Source of the DNA: Apteryx mantelli
Lineage: Eukaryota > Chordata > Aves > Apterygiformes > Apterygidae
Length of the DNA stretch: 64,000 bases
Assembly: GCF_036417845.1 (NCBI RefSeq)
Contig: NC_089978.1
Span: 141,602,288 to 141,666,287, forward strand
Direction of reading: 5' to 3'
Every line of letters begins with the position of its first letter. Positions within the stretch are counted from its first letter, which is position 1. Position numbers and translations under genes: made by a program. Below are positions 12,096 through 26,200 of this stretch, piece by piece. The notes beneath the pieces are model-generated. The model had not been told where the DNA came from. It was given only the letters and a program-made list of their open reading frames with translations, and did no database searches.

Positions 12096-15000
12096 ACTGG
12101 CTGCTGGGAGCGACTCAAAGCAAATTACGCAATGGCTGTCAGAAATCTGTAGTGGAGGAGGAGCCCTGAAGCATCCTTAACCTTTGTCTATTTATGTCCC
12201 AGCACTGAGACTCCTTCCAACAAAACAAACCAGGCTTTGAGATATTTTTATTAGTTAGATTTACAGCAAGCAGCTCTCCCCTTCTCTTCCTCTGTTCCCT
12301 CCCCTCCCTCCCACCCAGCCCTCTCCTTTTTCCCTTGCCATGTTGTGCTGTTTGTGTGGAAAAAAACGAGCTGCTGCTCTTGCCAAGCGTGACATCAGCT
12401 CATTCTTATCCAGTGATGTCCAGCAGAATCACACTCCAATAAACATTTGCTCAGTTTTGGAGCCCCAAGGTTACTGGCTGCGCTTTGTTTTCGTTGTCGC
12501 TCGTTTTCTGACACTTCGCCATTCCTTATACGTTAACATCCCCACACGTCCCAGACCTGGAGCCAGAGCGAGGCAGTGAAAGGACATTCCACAGCGCTTA
12601 CACGCTTCTCCCCACACTCGGGAACAAGACTCTGTTTGTCTCATTATCAACAACAAAAAGCTGATACTGTGGAGAAGCAAAAAAAAGGAAAGAAAGTACA
12701 AAATAGGAACAAAGTATGGGCAAAAAGCAATTCAGGAGTCCAGACCTATGGATTTTTCACATTTACGTTCTCTTTTGTGTACGTATTTTCTAATATTCTT
12801 CCTTTGCAAGCTCAGCAATCAGGGAACATGCACAGCAGATAAAGGAGCAGATGTACCATCACCTCCTTGCACAGCAGCTGCCTCCACCAAGACTCAGTGA
12901 TATTTGCTTCAGTTCGGCATTCATGTTGTCTCATGCTTCAGGGCTCCCCCCAGCTGACAAAGCACCTCAGATTTCTCTCTTTTCTCCTCCCTCCTTTTTT
13001 TGTCCTCTCCTCACAAGCAGCCACATTTTTGGAACAGAGATGATCCTTTTCCTCTCATGCTCCCTAGCGTTTTACCCCAAGCTGACTGCTATCTGAAGTA
13101 GACACCAGCCTGTGTCTTTAGGCAACCTGTACTGAATAAAATTCATTACTGTTTGTCCTGCCAATGAGGAAGCCACTGTCAAACTATTACAGTGAAGAGG
13201 AAAGAGAATTTCAAAGATAGCAGAGTTGGGTAAGAGTGAAGAAAGGATCAGCAGATTGCCCTGCAATGTCTAGTAGCAACGAAAGAATGAAAATAGCCAC
13301 CTTTTAGCCTGTGATGGCTCCATCTATAACTACATTAAACAGGAAGAAAAATTCTACAAAAACTTCAACTTACAGATGGATAAACTGCATCCAAAACTCT
13401 GTTCTTCCTCAGGTCATCTGGGAGAGGCAAAAATTGATTTATACAATTCTCCAGCAGGAAAAGACTGCTGTAGTTGAAAGGAGATGTCCTGGTAGCATCG
13501 ACCTACAGATTCCCTCTCTTCCAGGAAACTAGCCTTAAAGTCTCTTCTGGCATTCATGAAAAGGTTGCAGCTGTTCTGAACAGCTTAGAAAAATAACATC
13601 CTTTCAGCTCAACATGCTTGAGAATGAAGGTCAATTACCATCAAAATGCAAGCAAAGAAGAAATCACTTTCAAATGTTATTATTATCACATGCCAACTGT
13701 ACTGGAGCATTGTGAGTACTGAGAAAAATCTACATTCCCTACCATCACATATAAGGGAGTCTATTAGAAAATCAAAAGGGAAGATGATCTGTTTAAAAAA
13801 TAAAGTATAGGAATCCAGCGTTCAGACAGGTCAGTCAACCCGACCTTTACTTTTTCTTCCTCTCCAGTTCTTAGTAGGCACAGCCAATATTCCTTAGACC
13901 CAGCTGTTCCTGCAAATTCACAAATGCTAGTGGTATCTGCTGCCACTGAGCTATCTGCAGCATCCTCCTGTGAAATAGCAAAATCTTCTTCCTTGTGTAG
14001 ATTCCAACTGTTTTTTACACTTTCTTGATTGTTACTGTTTTTTTCTTTCAAGGAGAAAATGTTTACAAACAAGACATTTCTCCTCAACTCATAGCCTGGT
14101 TCTCTAAAGTCTTGACTGCTCCCACTGAGGTTCATAGGCATTTCAGTAGCTTAAACAAGTAGGCACAGAGTACAGGTAACAACATAATCAAGGCCAGGCA
14201 AGGAGTATGTTCTTAAACAAACCCTGAGGAAGGCATATGCAGGCTCCCAAATACACTTTAAACAGCAAGTGAGACATATTTTAAATCACACAGTTTCCAA
14301 TGGAAAGGATGCTTATCTTTTAGAAATAAGCTGGGGAAGAACTATGATGGGATCTAGCTCTTATTTGCTCTTTAAATTACAGTTCTTTTGAAACTGTAAG
14401 TCATTAGCTAGGCTGACAAATAGGTATTTTGCAAAAAAAGGGTCCAGGAGATTAATTCATGTGCAACTTATTGGAAAGAGAGAGAGGGTCCCAACAGGAC
14501 AGCCACCTAAATGAACAGAAATTCTCCACTTGCCTTGCATGACTAATAACATGCTACACAGATTGCCCTCAAGGTTGTCATACCACTTTTCACAACTGAG
14601 CAGGCAGCAAGATGCACCAAGACTATACATAGAAACAACACTACAAATCTATAAATGAACAGGCAACACCATTCCAGGGAAGCAGTATTGCATAAAAAAT
14701 ACACAAAAACAACATGTCAGCCCTTAAATAAGAGTAAAAAAAAGTAGAGAGTTTTTTCTAGAATACATAAAGCAAGCTTTTAGCACCAAATTCATTACAA
14801 GCATTTGCACTGAAACATATCTTAGCAATTCAGTGGTGAGAGTTTGGGTGGAAAGAAAAGAGTAAAATTTTTTTAAAGTTATACATTTGATGCTACTTCA
14901 TTGATGGTTGCTTTAACATGTCAAAGGGGAAACAATTGTTAGCTGACACATAAGGACATATCTTCCATATGAAATTCTTCACAGCTGCACTCATTTTAGG

Positions 15001-15119
15001 GTTGAGTTTTTCCTAGGACATTGTAATTTACGACATTTACATGTGTATTGCTAGCCTCTGGAAATGGGATGTTTGGTCACAGAAATACTGAAACACACAC
15101 AAATTCCCAAATGACCTTG

Positions 15120-15145
15120 ACTATAATTAACCATCTAATTATAGT
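15120..15145. repeat. Perfect 10-bp inverted repeat with 6-base loop
   Basis: ACTATAATTA, ACCATC, TAATTATAGT. AT-rich perfect arms. The two TAATTA cores are also homeodomain-type binding sites, so a regulatory reading is possible but unproven. Confidence 0.8.
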
Positions 15146-16164
15146 GGCATTTGGGCTGCTAACACCTCTCTGGCAGTCTGGCTGTTTTGTCTCAACAGAT
15201 AGACTGAACTGGAGAATTTGCCAGAGCTGCCCTTCCAGCAAGATAAACCCCCACGTAACAAGAGAGGTGATAGTTGCAGTACAGTAATTCATATGCCTAC
15301 AAACAAAACACTTTTCAGGACAGGAAGAGAAAAAACATACAGCAGAGCTGTCTCGGGTTTATTTAGCTTAGCAGGAACACCGATAACAAGGCATCTTATC
15401 AGAAGCTTTTGCTTTCAACAAAACCAATTACTATCAATTTAAGCAGAACAAGCTGAGATAAACGTGTAAGTAACATGCATAACCTTGAGGTTCACAATGC
15501 CTAATAATTAAGTACTGGATCATTTCCCATACTCCTCAAGAGAGAAAAGTTCGTATAAATCAAAGGAAAGCACTTCTCCTAAGGGGACAGGAAGGGTTAG
15601 AATTCAGTACAATGATTTCAGCCAGTTGTCCTTGTGAGACTGAGCCATGGGAAGGTTGGGGTTTTGCAAACAGCTTTTTGAGACCTCAAAACCAGATTGT
15701 GAACTTTTCCCTCCTATCACTTTGACTTGTTTTCCTTCAAAAAAGTATCAGTCCATGCTTCCAAGGATTGTTACAAAGGAAAAGCTAAGCTACAGCTCAT
15801 TAGCAGAACTCCCCTTTCACCCCAAACTGCACTTAAGCACCTCCTTTACCCTCCCTATTCTTTTGCAGCCTTCTCTATCTGCTTTACCATTATCCTCTAT
15901 TTTAAGTCTCATCTTTCCAGCAATATCTATCTGGATTTTTGAACTAGCAGTAGTTCAATGGCTCTTTATTTACTGATAAGAGATTTTAAGTTTATACTTC
16001 CCCTAAATAAAAGGTCTAGATGCACTCAGAGTGCATGCAGGAGAAGCAGCAAAGCTCCTATAACACTCTCATACACATCCTCCCACACACTCCCATAACA
16101 TCTCCACAGACAAACTGATAAAGTGCAGACTAGGTAAGCAGTCAGTGAGATAGACTGAAAACTG

Positions 16165-16850
16165 GCTGAACTGCCAGGCTCTGAGGGTTGTGATCAGCAG
16201 CACAGAGTTCAGCTGAAGACCAGTCACTAGTGGTGTACCCCAGGGGTTGATACTGGGTACAGTATTAACATCTTCATTAATGCCCTGGATGATGGGACCA
16301 AATGCACCTACAGAAAGTTTGCAGACAATGCAAAACTGGGAGGAGGGGCTGATACACCAGATGGTCACACTGCCATTCAGAGGGACCTTGACAGGCTGGA
16401 GAGATGGTAAGGAGGAACCTCATGAACTGAACATGGGCCTCATGAACTTCAACAAAGGGAAATGCCCAGTCCTGTACCTCAGGAGGAATAACCCCATGCA
16501 CCAATACAGGTTGGGGTCTGACCTGCTGGAGAGCAGCTTTTAGAGAAGGACTTAGGGGTCCTGGTGGACAAGTTAAACATGGGCCAGCAATGTGCCCTTG
16601 GGGCAAAAAAGATCCACAGTATCCTGGGCTGCATTAGGCAGAGTGTTGCCAGCAGGTCAAGGGAAGCAATTCTTCCTATCTGCTTAGTGCTGGTGAGACA
16701 TCTGGAGTGCCGGGTCCAGTCTTGGGCTTCCCAGTATGAGAGAGACATGGACATACTGCAGCAAGTCCAGCAAAGGGCCACAAAGATGATCAAGGGACTG
16801 GAGCATCTGACATATGAGGAGAGGCTGAGAGAGCTGGGACTCTGCAGGAG
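16165..16850 (+). mobile_element. CR1 LINE fragment (decayed 3' part of the reverse-transcriptase ORF)
   Basis: About 690 bases of CR1 retrotransposon in plus orientation, antisense to BORCS5. The signature reverse-transcriptase segments appear in order: SGVPQG-like (tggtgtaccccaggggt), then FADNAKLGG at 16318 onward, the RDLDRLERW-like segment, and downstream segments reading CALGAKKIHSILGCIRQSVA and QQVQQRATKMIKGLEHL. The catalytic FADD box reads FADN (Asp to Asn), and frameshifts and stops break the frame, so it is dead. It is cut off at both ends: the 5' half is missing, as is usual for CR1, and the sequence also stops at about 16850 before the usual CR1 3' tail. Its divergence suggests an old insertion. 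Confidence 0.9.
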
Positions 16851-17910
16851 TCATGACTTGCAAACAGTACTTATGTAATCTGTACTACCATTATAAAACT
16901 TGAACTACTCTGCATGTTACCTTTTTGAAGTAGGCTCATACCATACCCATTTGACAGAGCACAACTTGCTGAGGGCTCCCAGGAATCATTGGCAGGACAA
17001 AACATTAACTTACCCCTAGCTCTGTCTCAGTGTTTGTACTATACTACTTTTATCCCACTTGGTTAATATAAACTAGCTGAGTCTAGTCTGATTTAGAGAA
17101 GAAAAAGGAGCAAAAAGTACTCTGTTTGCATTCTGGAATATCGCAATGACTGCCGGCAAACACAAAATGCACATGTTTCTTATAACCTGAAGGAATGCTT
17201 CTGGATTATTCAGTCCAACTAAGTGTTTCAAATTCGTCCACTGGGCCAAATTCTTCTCCTAGTTACTGAAAAATGGAACAACACCATTGTGGCTGGGAGT
17301 TTTAGGCTATTGTAATTACTGTTGTGTGTGTGAATGTATGCACACACCCAACATGTTTAGACTGAGTGCTTCTTCCACAACTGCACTGCAAGTTTCACAA
17401 TATTTAGTGTTTTTTTTTTTTTCCTCTTCAGCATTAAAGTTATAGGACTATCCCCTGCACTTCTAGACATCCTGGCTGCACAGAAGAACTCGAGAACACA
17501 TGTTCTTCATATTTAAAAAAAAGAAAAATGAAGAAGTATTAAAAGCAAAATTCCTAAGTGGCAATTTTTGTGGTTAGCATGCGACCACATGACTCTTCAA
17601 TGCTTGGGGCTGATAAAGATAATTGTCATTCATCCAGAACTCTCCAATCCACACCAAGGTTTTTCCTTAGAGATAATCAAGGTAAACAAAGGTCTTCAAA
17701 CTTAGAATCCCTACGATACCCACACACAGTCTTAAAAAAAATGCATGACTACAATCTAGAACTGTAGTACACATATATAGTGCTCCCACTGTCACACAGT
17801 AGCTATCTACCAATGCTTCCCACTAGTACAACATCTGTCACCCACACCCACTTTTTCCAATAGTCATGCTGAGCCTGTATTTCAAAGAGTAGCATCCTCC
17901 CCACTTCCTT

Positions 17911-17926
17911 CCCCCCCCCCCCCCCC
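17911..17926. repeat. Poly-C run (16)
   Basis: Sixteen consecutive C residues in BORCS5 intron 2. Exact length is prone to sequencing and replication error. Confidence 0.9.
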
Positions 17927-19132
17927 AAATTAAGCACTGGACATCCCTCTCTGGTTCTTCATACCATGACCATCCCAAGCTCTAGGATAGAAAGCTACAC
18001 TTTTCGCCTCATTTGTCCCAATCTCTACCCACTTAGAGCACTCTACACTTCATAAGCATTTATCTCCCCCACCTTCAGTCTTTAAGAGGACACTCATTTT
18101 TCACCAGGCCAATACAATAAAAACATGTTTTGCAGGCTCCACTGGTTTTGAGACTAGAGGAGCCTGATGGCTCAGAACAATTTAAATAGAGGAAAGCCTT
18201 TGTACGTTTTGAAACAGCTGCCTCATCTCTCTGAAATGGTTTGCTCATTTATAACTACATACTTAAAACAAGCTGTCCTGTTGAACCACATGGAATACGG
18301 GTTGATTAGTGAGGTCTGCAGCTGGGTGCCTCCTTCAGGTTTCACAGCAAGAGTGCCATTAGAGAAAGGGGTGATCTCTGCTCTGCTCAGCAGAGAACAT
18401 GCAAGACAGCAAGAGGTCTGCCTCCCGGACCTTAAGCTTCACTTGACCACTACCAGGGGTTCAAAATACAGGAAACCACAATGCAGAAAAACCCTGGCTC
18501 TGGAGAAACTAACCGCTTCTCAACTACAGTTAAAACACAAAATTACAATGTAAACAAACTTTAAGTTACCCAGCAGTCAACATGGTTTATTGAAGGTAAC
18601 ACTGCCTTTCCCTCAGGTCATCCAAACCCAAATGATTAAAAAAAAGTGACTTTCCCTGCAGACACATGCTGACTTCAACAGCCATCAAGATTTCATTCAT
18701 TCATGGTGCTGCACATGCTTCAATCCTGAAAGTTTCTATCTTATTGCTGTTTCCTAAGCAAAATTCTTAAAAATTGGTAGAAGCATAATGTAAAACCTTA
18801 CCATATAAATGTCAAGAAATTATGCTGCTGCTAGAGAAAGAGAACATTAATGAATGTTCCTTGATAGTATCACTGCCCTTGTTTGCAACAGTTTTTTCCA
18901 GCAAACACAGCAAGAGGATGAAGATATTCTCCTTTTCAATTTTATCCAAAAGCATTGGAATTAACCCATAGGACAGCTTTAAAGTTCCAGCAGCATTTTT
19001 ACCGGTCATCTTATCTTAAAATTGGCAGCACTGGACTGGCCTCTAGCTGTAACCATAAAGCAAATTACTAACCTCTGGGAGATGCAGACAGTTCATAGAG
19101 GCCTGAGCTCCAAAACTGAAAGCAGCTTCTTT

Positions 19133-19159
19133 CCCCCCCCCCTTTTTTTTTTTTTTTTT
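19133..19159. repeat. C10-T17 homopolymer junction
   Basis: Ten C followed directly by about seventeen T, then further T/G-rich sequence to about 19204. On the opposite strand it is a purine tract. Confidence 0.85.
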
Positions 19160-19278
19160 AAGGAAACTGTTTGGGGTTTTTTTGTTTTGGTTTGGTTTTT
19201 TTTTAGGACTACAGGAAAGAATGCAGCATCCCAGCATACAGGTTAAACCAATTTAAGTCAAATGCGCTGCCCTACACC

Positions 19279-19313
19279 CCCCTATATACATCTATATACC
19301 CCTATATACATCT
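19279..19313. repeat. Short tandem duplication, period 20
   Basis: CCCCTATATACATCT occurs at 19279-19293 and again at 19299-19313, separated by ATATA. Confidence 0.8.
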
Positions 19314-20229
19314 GGCCATGCGATCTTGACCTCTCCTTTGTATGGTCCCTGGCACTCTTATGGCTAGGTGAAAAGTCAGTTCAGGGAACTGAGACGGGGA
19401 AAACTAATCTTGTTTTTAGAGAGGGGCAGGAGCGGTAGGGTTAAGTTTTGAGTTGGCTCACCTCTCTGCCACCTGGCTGCATGAGAAGCAGGTATAACAC
19501 AAGGGAGGAGGGGAAACAAGACCACAGCGATTCTACCTTCAACCAGCTTTAAGCTCAAACTGAATTTGGCAAGCCAGCTGGAAGGTTAGGAGATGAAACC
19601 TGCTGTACTTATGCCATTCCCCGAGGATCACTTCATCGCTTGTGGTGCCTACAGTGCATATGTGAGGCAAATGTATCTAAAAATAAAAAGCTTTGTGAAG
19701 AGGTGCTGGTCAACTTTGAAAGAGCCAGGCACAGCTACACAGCCCAATATATTGTCATGCAAAAATACAGGCTTCAGTCTGAGGAGCAGCACAGTCCCAG
19801 CTCAGCAATGCACTTAACAGCTTTATTAGCCAAAAATGATTCTGCTTCACTGGTTTGATTTGACCATCCCTGACACTGCATTGCACAGTATAAAATATAT
19901 CCTTAACGCAGAGTGCTCCTCGCAAAGGCACTGTGGGAGCCTACTTGGGAACAGCACTACTGCTGACAATACAAACTATAAGCATCTTCCTCACTACAAG
20001 GCAGTCTGCCCCAGAATGTTTCAAATCAAGAGGACACCACATTGCAAGCCAAACCTACAGATGTGATGTTCCCAGTCCCCAAAAGCCTGCAGACAAATTA
20101 CAGATAGCAGTATGAACACAGAATTGCCAAATGGATCACTAACTAGAGACCTGATTAATCCTGCATCTCCTCCACAATCTTAGGAACCCCAGAATCAGCC
20201 CAAGCACTGTAACCTAACTCAATACCTGA

Positions 20230-20560
20230 AAACTAGCACACTCTCGAAAACATAAGGTTTGACACTCCCTCCCAAAGCATTTGGTAATCATTTATTCCAA
20301 CAACTCCCTCTTTTCCTAACCCCTATACAAACATCCAGCTCCTTTCTGAACCTTGCTAAATTCTTGGCCTTGTCAGTATCCTGTGGTCGCCTGTTCCAGA
20401 ATTTAATCGCAATTCCCAACTTCGAGAGCAGCCCCCCCTCCCCAGTGTTTCCCTCACTCAAGCCCTGAGCCTGCTCTGCCCATGTGCAAACGAAGAACAC
20501 TCCTGACAATCCTTTTGAACACATCTGCTTCAGACCTCGAAACCCATACATCAGACCATC
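20230..20560 (-). repeat. Possible ancient LINE 3'-end fragment (CR1/L3-like)
   Basis: The segment around 20335-20420 (CAGCTCCTTTCTGAACCTTG, then TCCTGTGGTCGCCTGTTCCA and AATTTAAT) resembles a motif recurring in old amniote LINE 3' regions, in which a differing clause is followed by 'gcctgttcca...tttaat'. The orientation would be antisense to the plus strand. The match is from memory and weak. A conserved non-coding element is an alternative. Confidence 0.35.
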
Positions 20561-23224
20561 AGGAACTGCAGGAAGGTGAGAAGCAGCATGCCTATGGCAG
20601 GCTAATGTCTACAGCAACGCTTCCAAAAGCAATTAATTTACTCTGCCAGTGAAAGAAAACACAGAGGCAGAAACCAGGAAAGCGCATCAGAAAACAAAAT
20701 ATTCCAACAATGAATAATAACAAGGAGATGCTCTGTTTTTAGGAGAACACACCTGAATTAAGGACATGTTCTCATAACGCAGCAGTCCCTAGAAAACAGA
20801 CTGAATAGATCAGGCACATATGCACACTCACATGATATCATCTCCCCCCTTGCATCCCATACACCAGTAAGCCACACTGCACTGGCCAGTTTCCAGAATG
20901 AAATCACACGGTCTATCAGCTCTGTGAATTAATTTTTCCCGAAAATCCTGATGTCATAGCCTGAGAGCAATTATCTGTGAAGAGTTATTGATTTTAATGT
21001 CAAGTTGTGCAACCACTCAAGAGAAGGAGGAATAGAAGAAACAGCCAAGAATGAACAGGCTACTCAATGACTTAAAAAAAATTAAAAATAGTCTTTCATA
21101 TGCAGAGCAATTGCAGTCAGTCATAGCCAAAAAAAATCTAATTTTATTCCACTAGAGACCTATTGTTGAACCAAATTTTTTACTGTACTTTGCTGGAAGA
21201 GAAAAATCAAATAGCTCAGCTGAAATGATTGATATACGTGTTGATAGCCCATATAAATGTCAAAAGTACTATCTGAAAACTAGACCAATTTCACCCAGTA
21301 AACACCACAACTAGACCTGGAAGACATGACTTCATCATAAGGGATGGATGCACCCTGGAGTTTTGAGCAGGATCCAGGGGGAGATGCACATGCCACATGT
21401 TGATATGCACCTACTAGACCAGTGCTAGCAAGGAATTAAACCCCCTGAGAAACCTGGATTTCACTAATGGTTAAACAGGTCAGTTCTTCTGTCACACATG
21501 GAGATAGGGATTTCACAGTGGCCTAAACGCTGTCATGTTTTAGCACAGCGTCCAAGAAGCACTGGAGCCAGCACAAAGGAAAGGTGGGAAGGGACTGTGG
21601 CAGCAAGAGCAATGCTGTCTGAAGCGCCATGGAAATGAAGCCTTGGAGTGAAGTTGTATCAGCTCACTCATAAGGGTTCAGTACAGTCAAAAAGCAGAAG
21701 CCCTGTCCCTACACCTCTCTTGTACCAACTCCAGTGCATGTCTGAGAGCAGTAAACCAAACCAGCTTGGCAACTGTGGAAAATTAACCTGGCATAGAAAG
21801 GGTTTTCTGCCAGCTTAGCAAGACAAATCAGCTTTTTGTAGGGTCCGATCACCGGCAGACTCCGTGAGGATGAGAGGAGGGGGAATGCATTTGGAGGAGG
21901 AATGTGAGGGGGCATATTTACCTCCTTTGGACAGCGGTGAGCTATTATATCAGCTCAAGCAGCACCACACAGCCTTACCCTGAGGAGCCAGGCTGTCTCG
22001 CTCCAAGAGGACTCCATCACTCTCGGCATTCAAATCGAGTTTTCCGGTGGGCTACAGCATCATTTTGATGGTCTCCCGTTCATCAGCACAGTCAGATGTA
22101 CCACAAACCCGATACACAGCCCACAAATAAGTGGACAATATTGTCCACGGCACTGATCCCACAGGTACAGCCCAAGCCAAGCACTTTGCTAGCACAGGTC
22201 ACAGAGTTTCTGCCTTCTGCAGGCTTTCAGCTTAAACCTGCTGTTCTTCAGTGACCGCCTCACTTTAATACAACAGGGTTAAAAAATTTCAGTGCAACAA
22301 ATGTCATTTTGATGGGAATCAAATGCTTATTCAAGAAAATGAAAAAAGCAACATATTTCCTTATTTTATTTGTCCAAATCCTACAAGAGGTGAGAGTTTG
22401 CTAGACATAGTCAAAAAGCAAAACTAACAGTCCCATCATTTCTTAATGGAGGGCTCAATCTAGAATGTCTTGTGAACTGTATTCCAGGCCTCCTCCCCAC
22501 ATGGGAATTAATTAATAATTCAGCAATGCGCTGGACTGCCTCACAGGTAACAGACAGGCTGTATCCACTTTCCTGTCATAGATATCAGAAAACAACTACG
22601 TAACCACTATTTACTGGTATTTGAAGCAGGGGACAACAAAAAGTTAGTTTTTTGACCAAGTTTTTAAGGTAAATACTCACTGAAAAGAGGCAGATGGTCA
22701 CTGAAGAAAATGTTGCAGTAGTTTAAGATATTCCCATAGTAATCTTTTTTGTCTTTACTATTCCCAGAAGCAGAGACAAAGCAGATCATAGGAGTTCCCT
22801 CATGTGCTTCAATGCAGAGTTACCTCGTTTGTCTTTACCTGACAGTAAAAGCTGCCAGTGAGCCAGTCCAACAGTCCACAGTCACTGAAAGAAGGTGGCC
22901 TCTTTCCCCTCACCTCCTCTGAGCTGTCTAGGTGGTCCCATCCCCATCAGTACTCACTTAGACCCTTCCACGAACCAATCCCACTTCCTAGCCCCAGAGG
23001 AAACCCAGCTACTCTTTCACTGCTTTAATTTTCTGCACTGGTAGCAAGTTGAACCATCTCACTGCAGGTCCACCCAGAGCCATCACTGGGTCAGTAGCAG
23101 GACCAATGGACAGAAGGAAGGTAAGACAGATGGACAGGACAGAGCAGGACCTATTCTCTTTAACAGCAGCGAGAGGCAAGGTTGACTTCACCTGCCTTGT
23201 GGGATAGTACCCCATGGCAGCATT

Positions 23225-23252
23225 ATCCCACCAGCCCTTCTCCTGGTGGGAT
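23225..23252. repeat. Perfect 10-bp inverted repeat with 8-base loop
   Basis: ATCCCACCAG, CCCTTCTC, CTGGTGGGAT. Arms are perfect and more GC-rich than their surroundings. No run of T follows that would suggest a polymerase III terminator. Confidence 0.85.
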
Positions 23253-26200
23253 TGGCAGCAGCTAGCAGCATAAATCCCTTAAAGCTTCACACCTGCTCCT
23301 ACAGCACACATCCAATTGCAGCCTTAGATGTCAGAGGTGCTTTAGCTCCTAGGACACCACAAAGGGTTGCAACTTGCAGAAAGTGGCCTTTATCTTAGGA
23401 CCATTTAAAGAAATCATTAAAACTGGGAATTCGAAAACCCAATGTCACTGATTTCTCTTGAAAATATTAGCATTTACTTGCGAACTAAACTTGTACAGGG
23501 AAGTATTTCTCAAAATCTCCTACAAGGAGATTAGTACGTATCTAAGAACAAGGTTTACTTCTAATAACATCTAAACAAAGCCAGAACTAGATTAGATAAA
23601 GCTAAGGAGCCTTGTTCTGGCTGCTCTGTTGCATGCAACATGATCTGCTTCTAGATCAACATCCCACAATGCTTTATCTAACCTACTCCAAACATTTAAG
23701 AAAAAACATCATTAAGATGCCAACATCTGGAAGAAGAACCTTAAGAACCTTAAAAAGCAGAGACATGTCAAAGGTCTATCAGTGTTTTCACTTGAGGAAC
23801 ATGTTTATCAATACACCTTAAATAGTTTTCTAATGCAAGTCTATGGTTACTACCCCAAAATGGGGGGCTAAGGGGCAGTTAAGCACAAATCTCTCCATCT
23901 GTGTTTTATAAAGCTGTTACCTAGAGCATCCCCTTCAGAGTCTATGATTAACTACATAACAAGAACTTGCCTTAGGGCAAGTATATTTAATGTCATGCCC
24001 AATCCCTCCATGACACCTCTGGGACAAAAGCAACTGTTTTCTACATAATAAGAGCACAGAATCAATCTAACCATACTTTCTTCCCTTTTTAGTTTTGGAT
24101 AGTATACCTTCTTGGACAGAGGAGGTTACCCCAATCTACCTTTACATTGCCATTTCACATGAAAATGGGAATATAAGCATCCCCTTGAACTAAACTGTAG
24201 TTAATTTTACAATTTGTTAACTCCCACATTCAGGCAACAAGTGTCTTTAAAACCTTGCTACCTTTGGCGGACACATCCTACTGGGAAGTTTCTGCAGTGA
24301 AGACAGTATTTTACCATACTTGCAAGGACAAGAATACTAATGAGACCTTCCTATCTCAAATGTGAATCAAGAGCTAATACAGTCTGACTTCAGGCAATTT
24401 TGCATGCTAGTGCCGTATTGAGAGTTTGTCTTTTGCTTCATAGAGGCATACAGCTAAAGAATAAGGCAGGGAAAATACTGAGACTGTCACTTGTCTTTCT
24501 GCTTTATAATGTGCAAAAGTCTTGATGATCTATTACTACTTAAAGCTAATCTTTACCAAAAAAAGGCCATTTATCACAATAAAAATACAGAAAAGTTAAA
24601 GTTTTCTGAAAACGCAGGTCTTGTTTCAAAGGCTCAAAAACCAAACCCGAACCCAACCTGATATGAAATGCTCTGTTTTGACCCAAAATATATGCAAAAC
24701 TATGGCCTTTAGGTCAGTGTATACTAGCACTCTCAAAACTGTGCACATCCATTCCCTGATCTCCTTTACTATAGTGATACTTGTGTCAGCACCAGTGAGA
24801 GCAGTCCAGGAGAACAGGGCTTGGGTTTTCCAGCAACAGCCCATGCTTGAAGTGTCCATGAAACTACAGTGAAGCTCCACTGGTAGAGCAGCTATTCTTC
24901 TGCCATTAGGTAACCTGGTAAAATGTACTATTTTAAGGATAAGATTCTTCAAGTAGGTAAGATCTAAAATGCTAATATAAAAAATAAGCAGACAGAAAGG
25001 AAGAAAAGAACACAGGAATACAGGAGTCTTTCAGCTGTCTGATCATTATACAGATTCAGAGAATGCTTATTCCCAGATTTGGAAAATGTTTATTCCTTTT
25101 GTAAGACAAAAATAAAGAAGAACTGGAGTATAAACATGAGATAAGGCACTATTTTAAAATCATTTATTACACTTCCTGTGAAAGAATTAAACCATTTTCT
25201 TTCAGACTTAAAGAAATTCTTATCCCTGTGTTTCATGACTAACATATTTGCTGCAGCTAGTTTAGTGCGTTAAATGAAAAAAATTACATATAAATTAGGT
25301 ACAGGGAATTCCAGACTTTCTGATAACCGAGACTCATGGGAGCAAAAGGCATTTGCTCACAGCTCTGTGCAAATGAGCACATTCTGGCTTAATTTCAGGA
25401 GAAAATGTCCCACAGCTAAGAATGTAAAGTGAGATAGCAATGGCTCTGAGCAAAATACCACCATTTAATGAAATACCACTTAAGTTCTCAGCAGCAGGAC
25501 TCATGTCCCTCCCTGAAGTTACACCAATTGTCTGTTTAAAGCAGACAATAGAGTAGTAAACAGCAGGGTAATTTTGTGACTGGAGATGCAACCTTATTCT
25601 ACCATTACACATAGGGTGTGGAAATGTACTTATAGAATAAGCACCCCCGTATGTCAAGACATCTTACAGTTAGGACTTTGGCACAGATTTTCCATTGTGC
25701 TAAAAAGGGATTTCAGCCCCTTTTTCCATTGCATCACACTCCATCTCCCTTTTTCTTTGTTATGCTTATTCTAACATAGGATGGCACAGTGCAACTAGCT
25801 AAAAACAAGTGATTTTTAGCCAACTAGTGGATAAAAACACTAACCTATCTTCCTCTCTTCAGGAAGCAATACCAGCTTGACTGGTGAGTCACTCGTATTA
25901 CAGACACTCTCCAGCAACCGTCATATTAAACGAGAAGGGTGAAGAAAGCTAAAGGGAGAGGGGGGCATAAAAAGTAAATATTATTTCTCAAATGAAAGCA
26001 AAGTGCACTGAAGAATGAATATACACACTGAATTTGCTCACAGAAAATGCCAATTTGATAAATGCTTGGGAGAAATGTATCTATTCCATTAGAAGTTCTA
26101 AAAGGAGTTAAACACTTCACATCTGTTCACGTAATAAAGACCATTATACTGAAGTCCAAGACTTTTACCAGCTATTTGAGAGAAAAGTAAAATCATTCTT

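Noticed and set aside
13764..14141. 125-codon minus-strand frame tested as BORCS5 exon 3 or 4
   Set aside because: Its translation (MPMNLSGSSQDFREPGYELR and so on) does not match the BORCS5 helical region, and the phase-1 acceptor is lacking.
16277..16793. Minus-strand frames of 104-109 codons across the CR1 copy
   Set aside because: They are antisense translations of the CR1 reverse-transcriptase fragment, not host genes.
19022..19246. Plus-strand frame rich in Phe and Pro
   Set aside because: It is a translation of the C10-T17 homopolymer tract.
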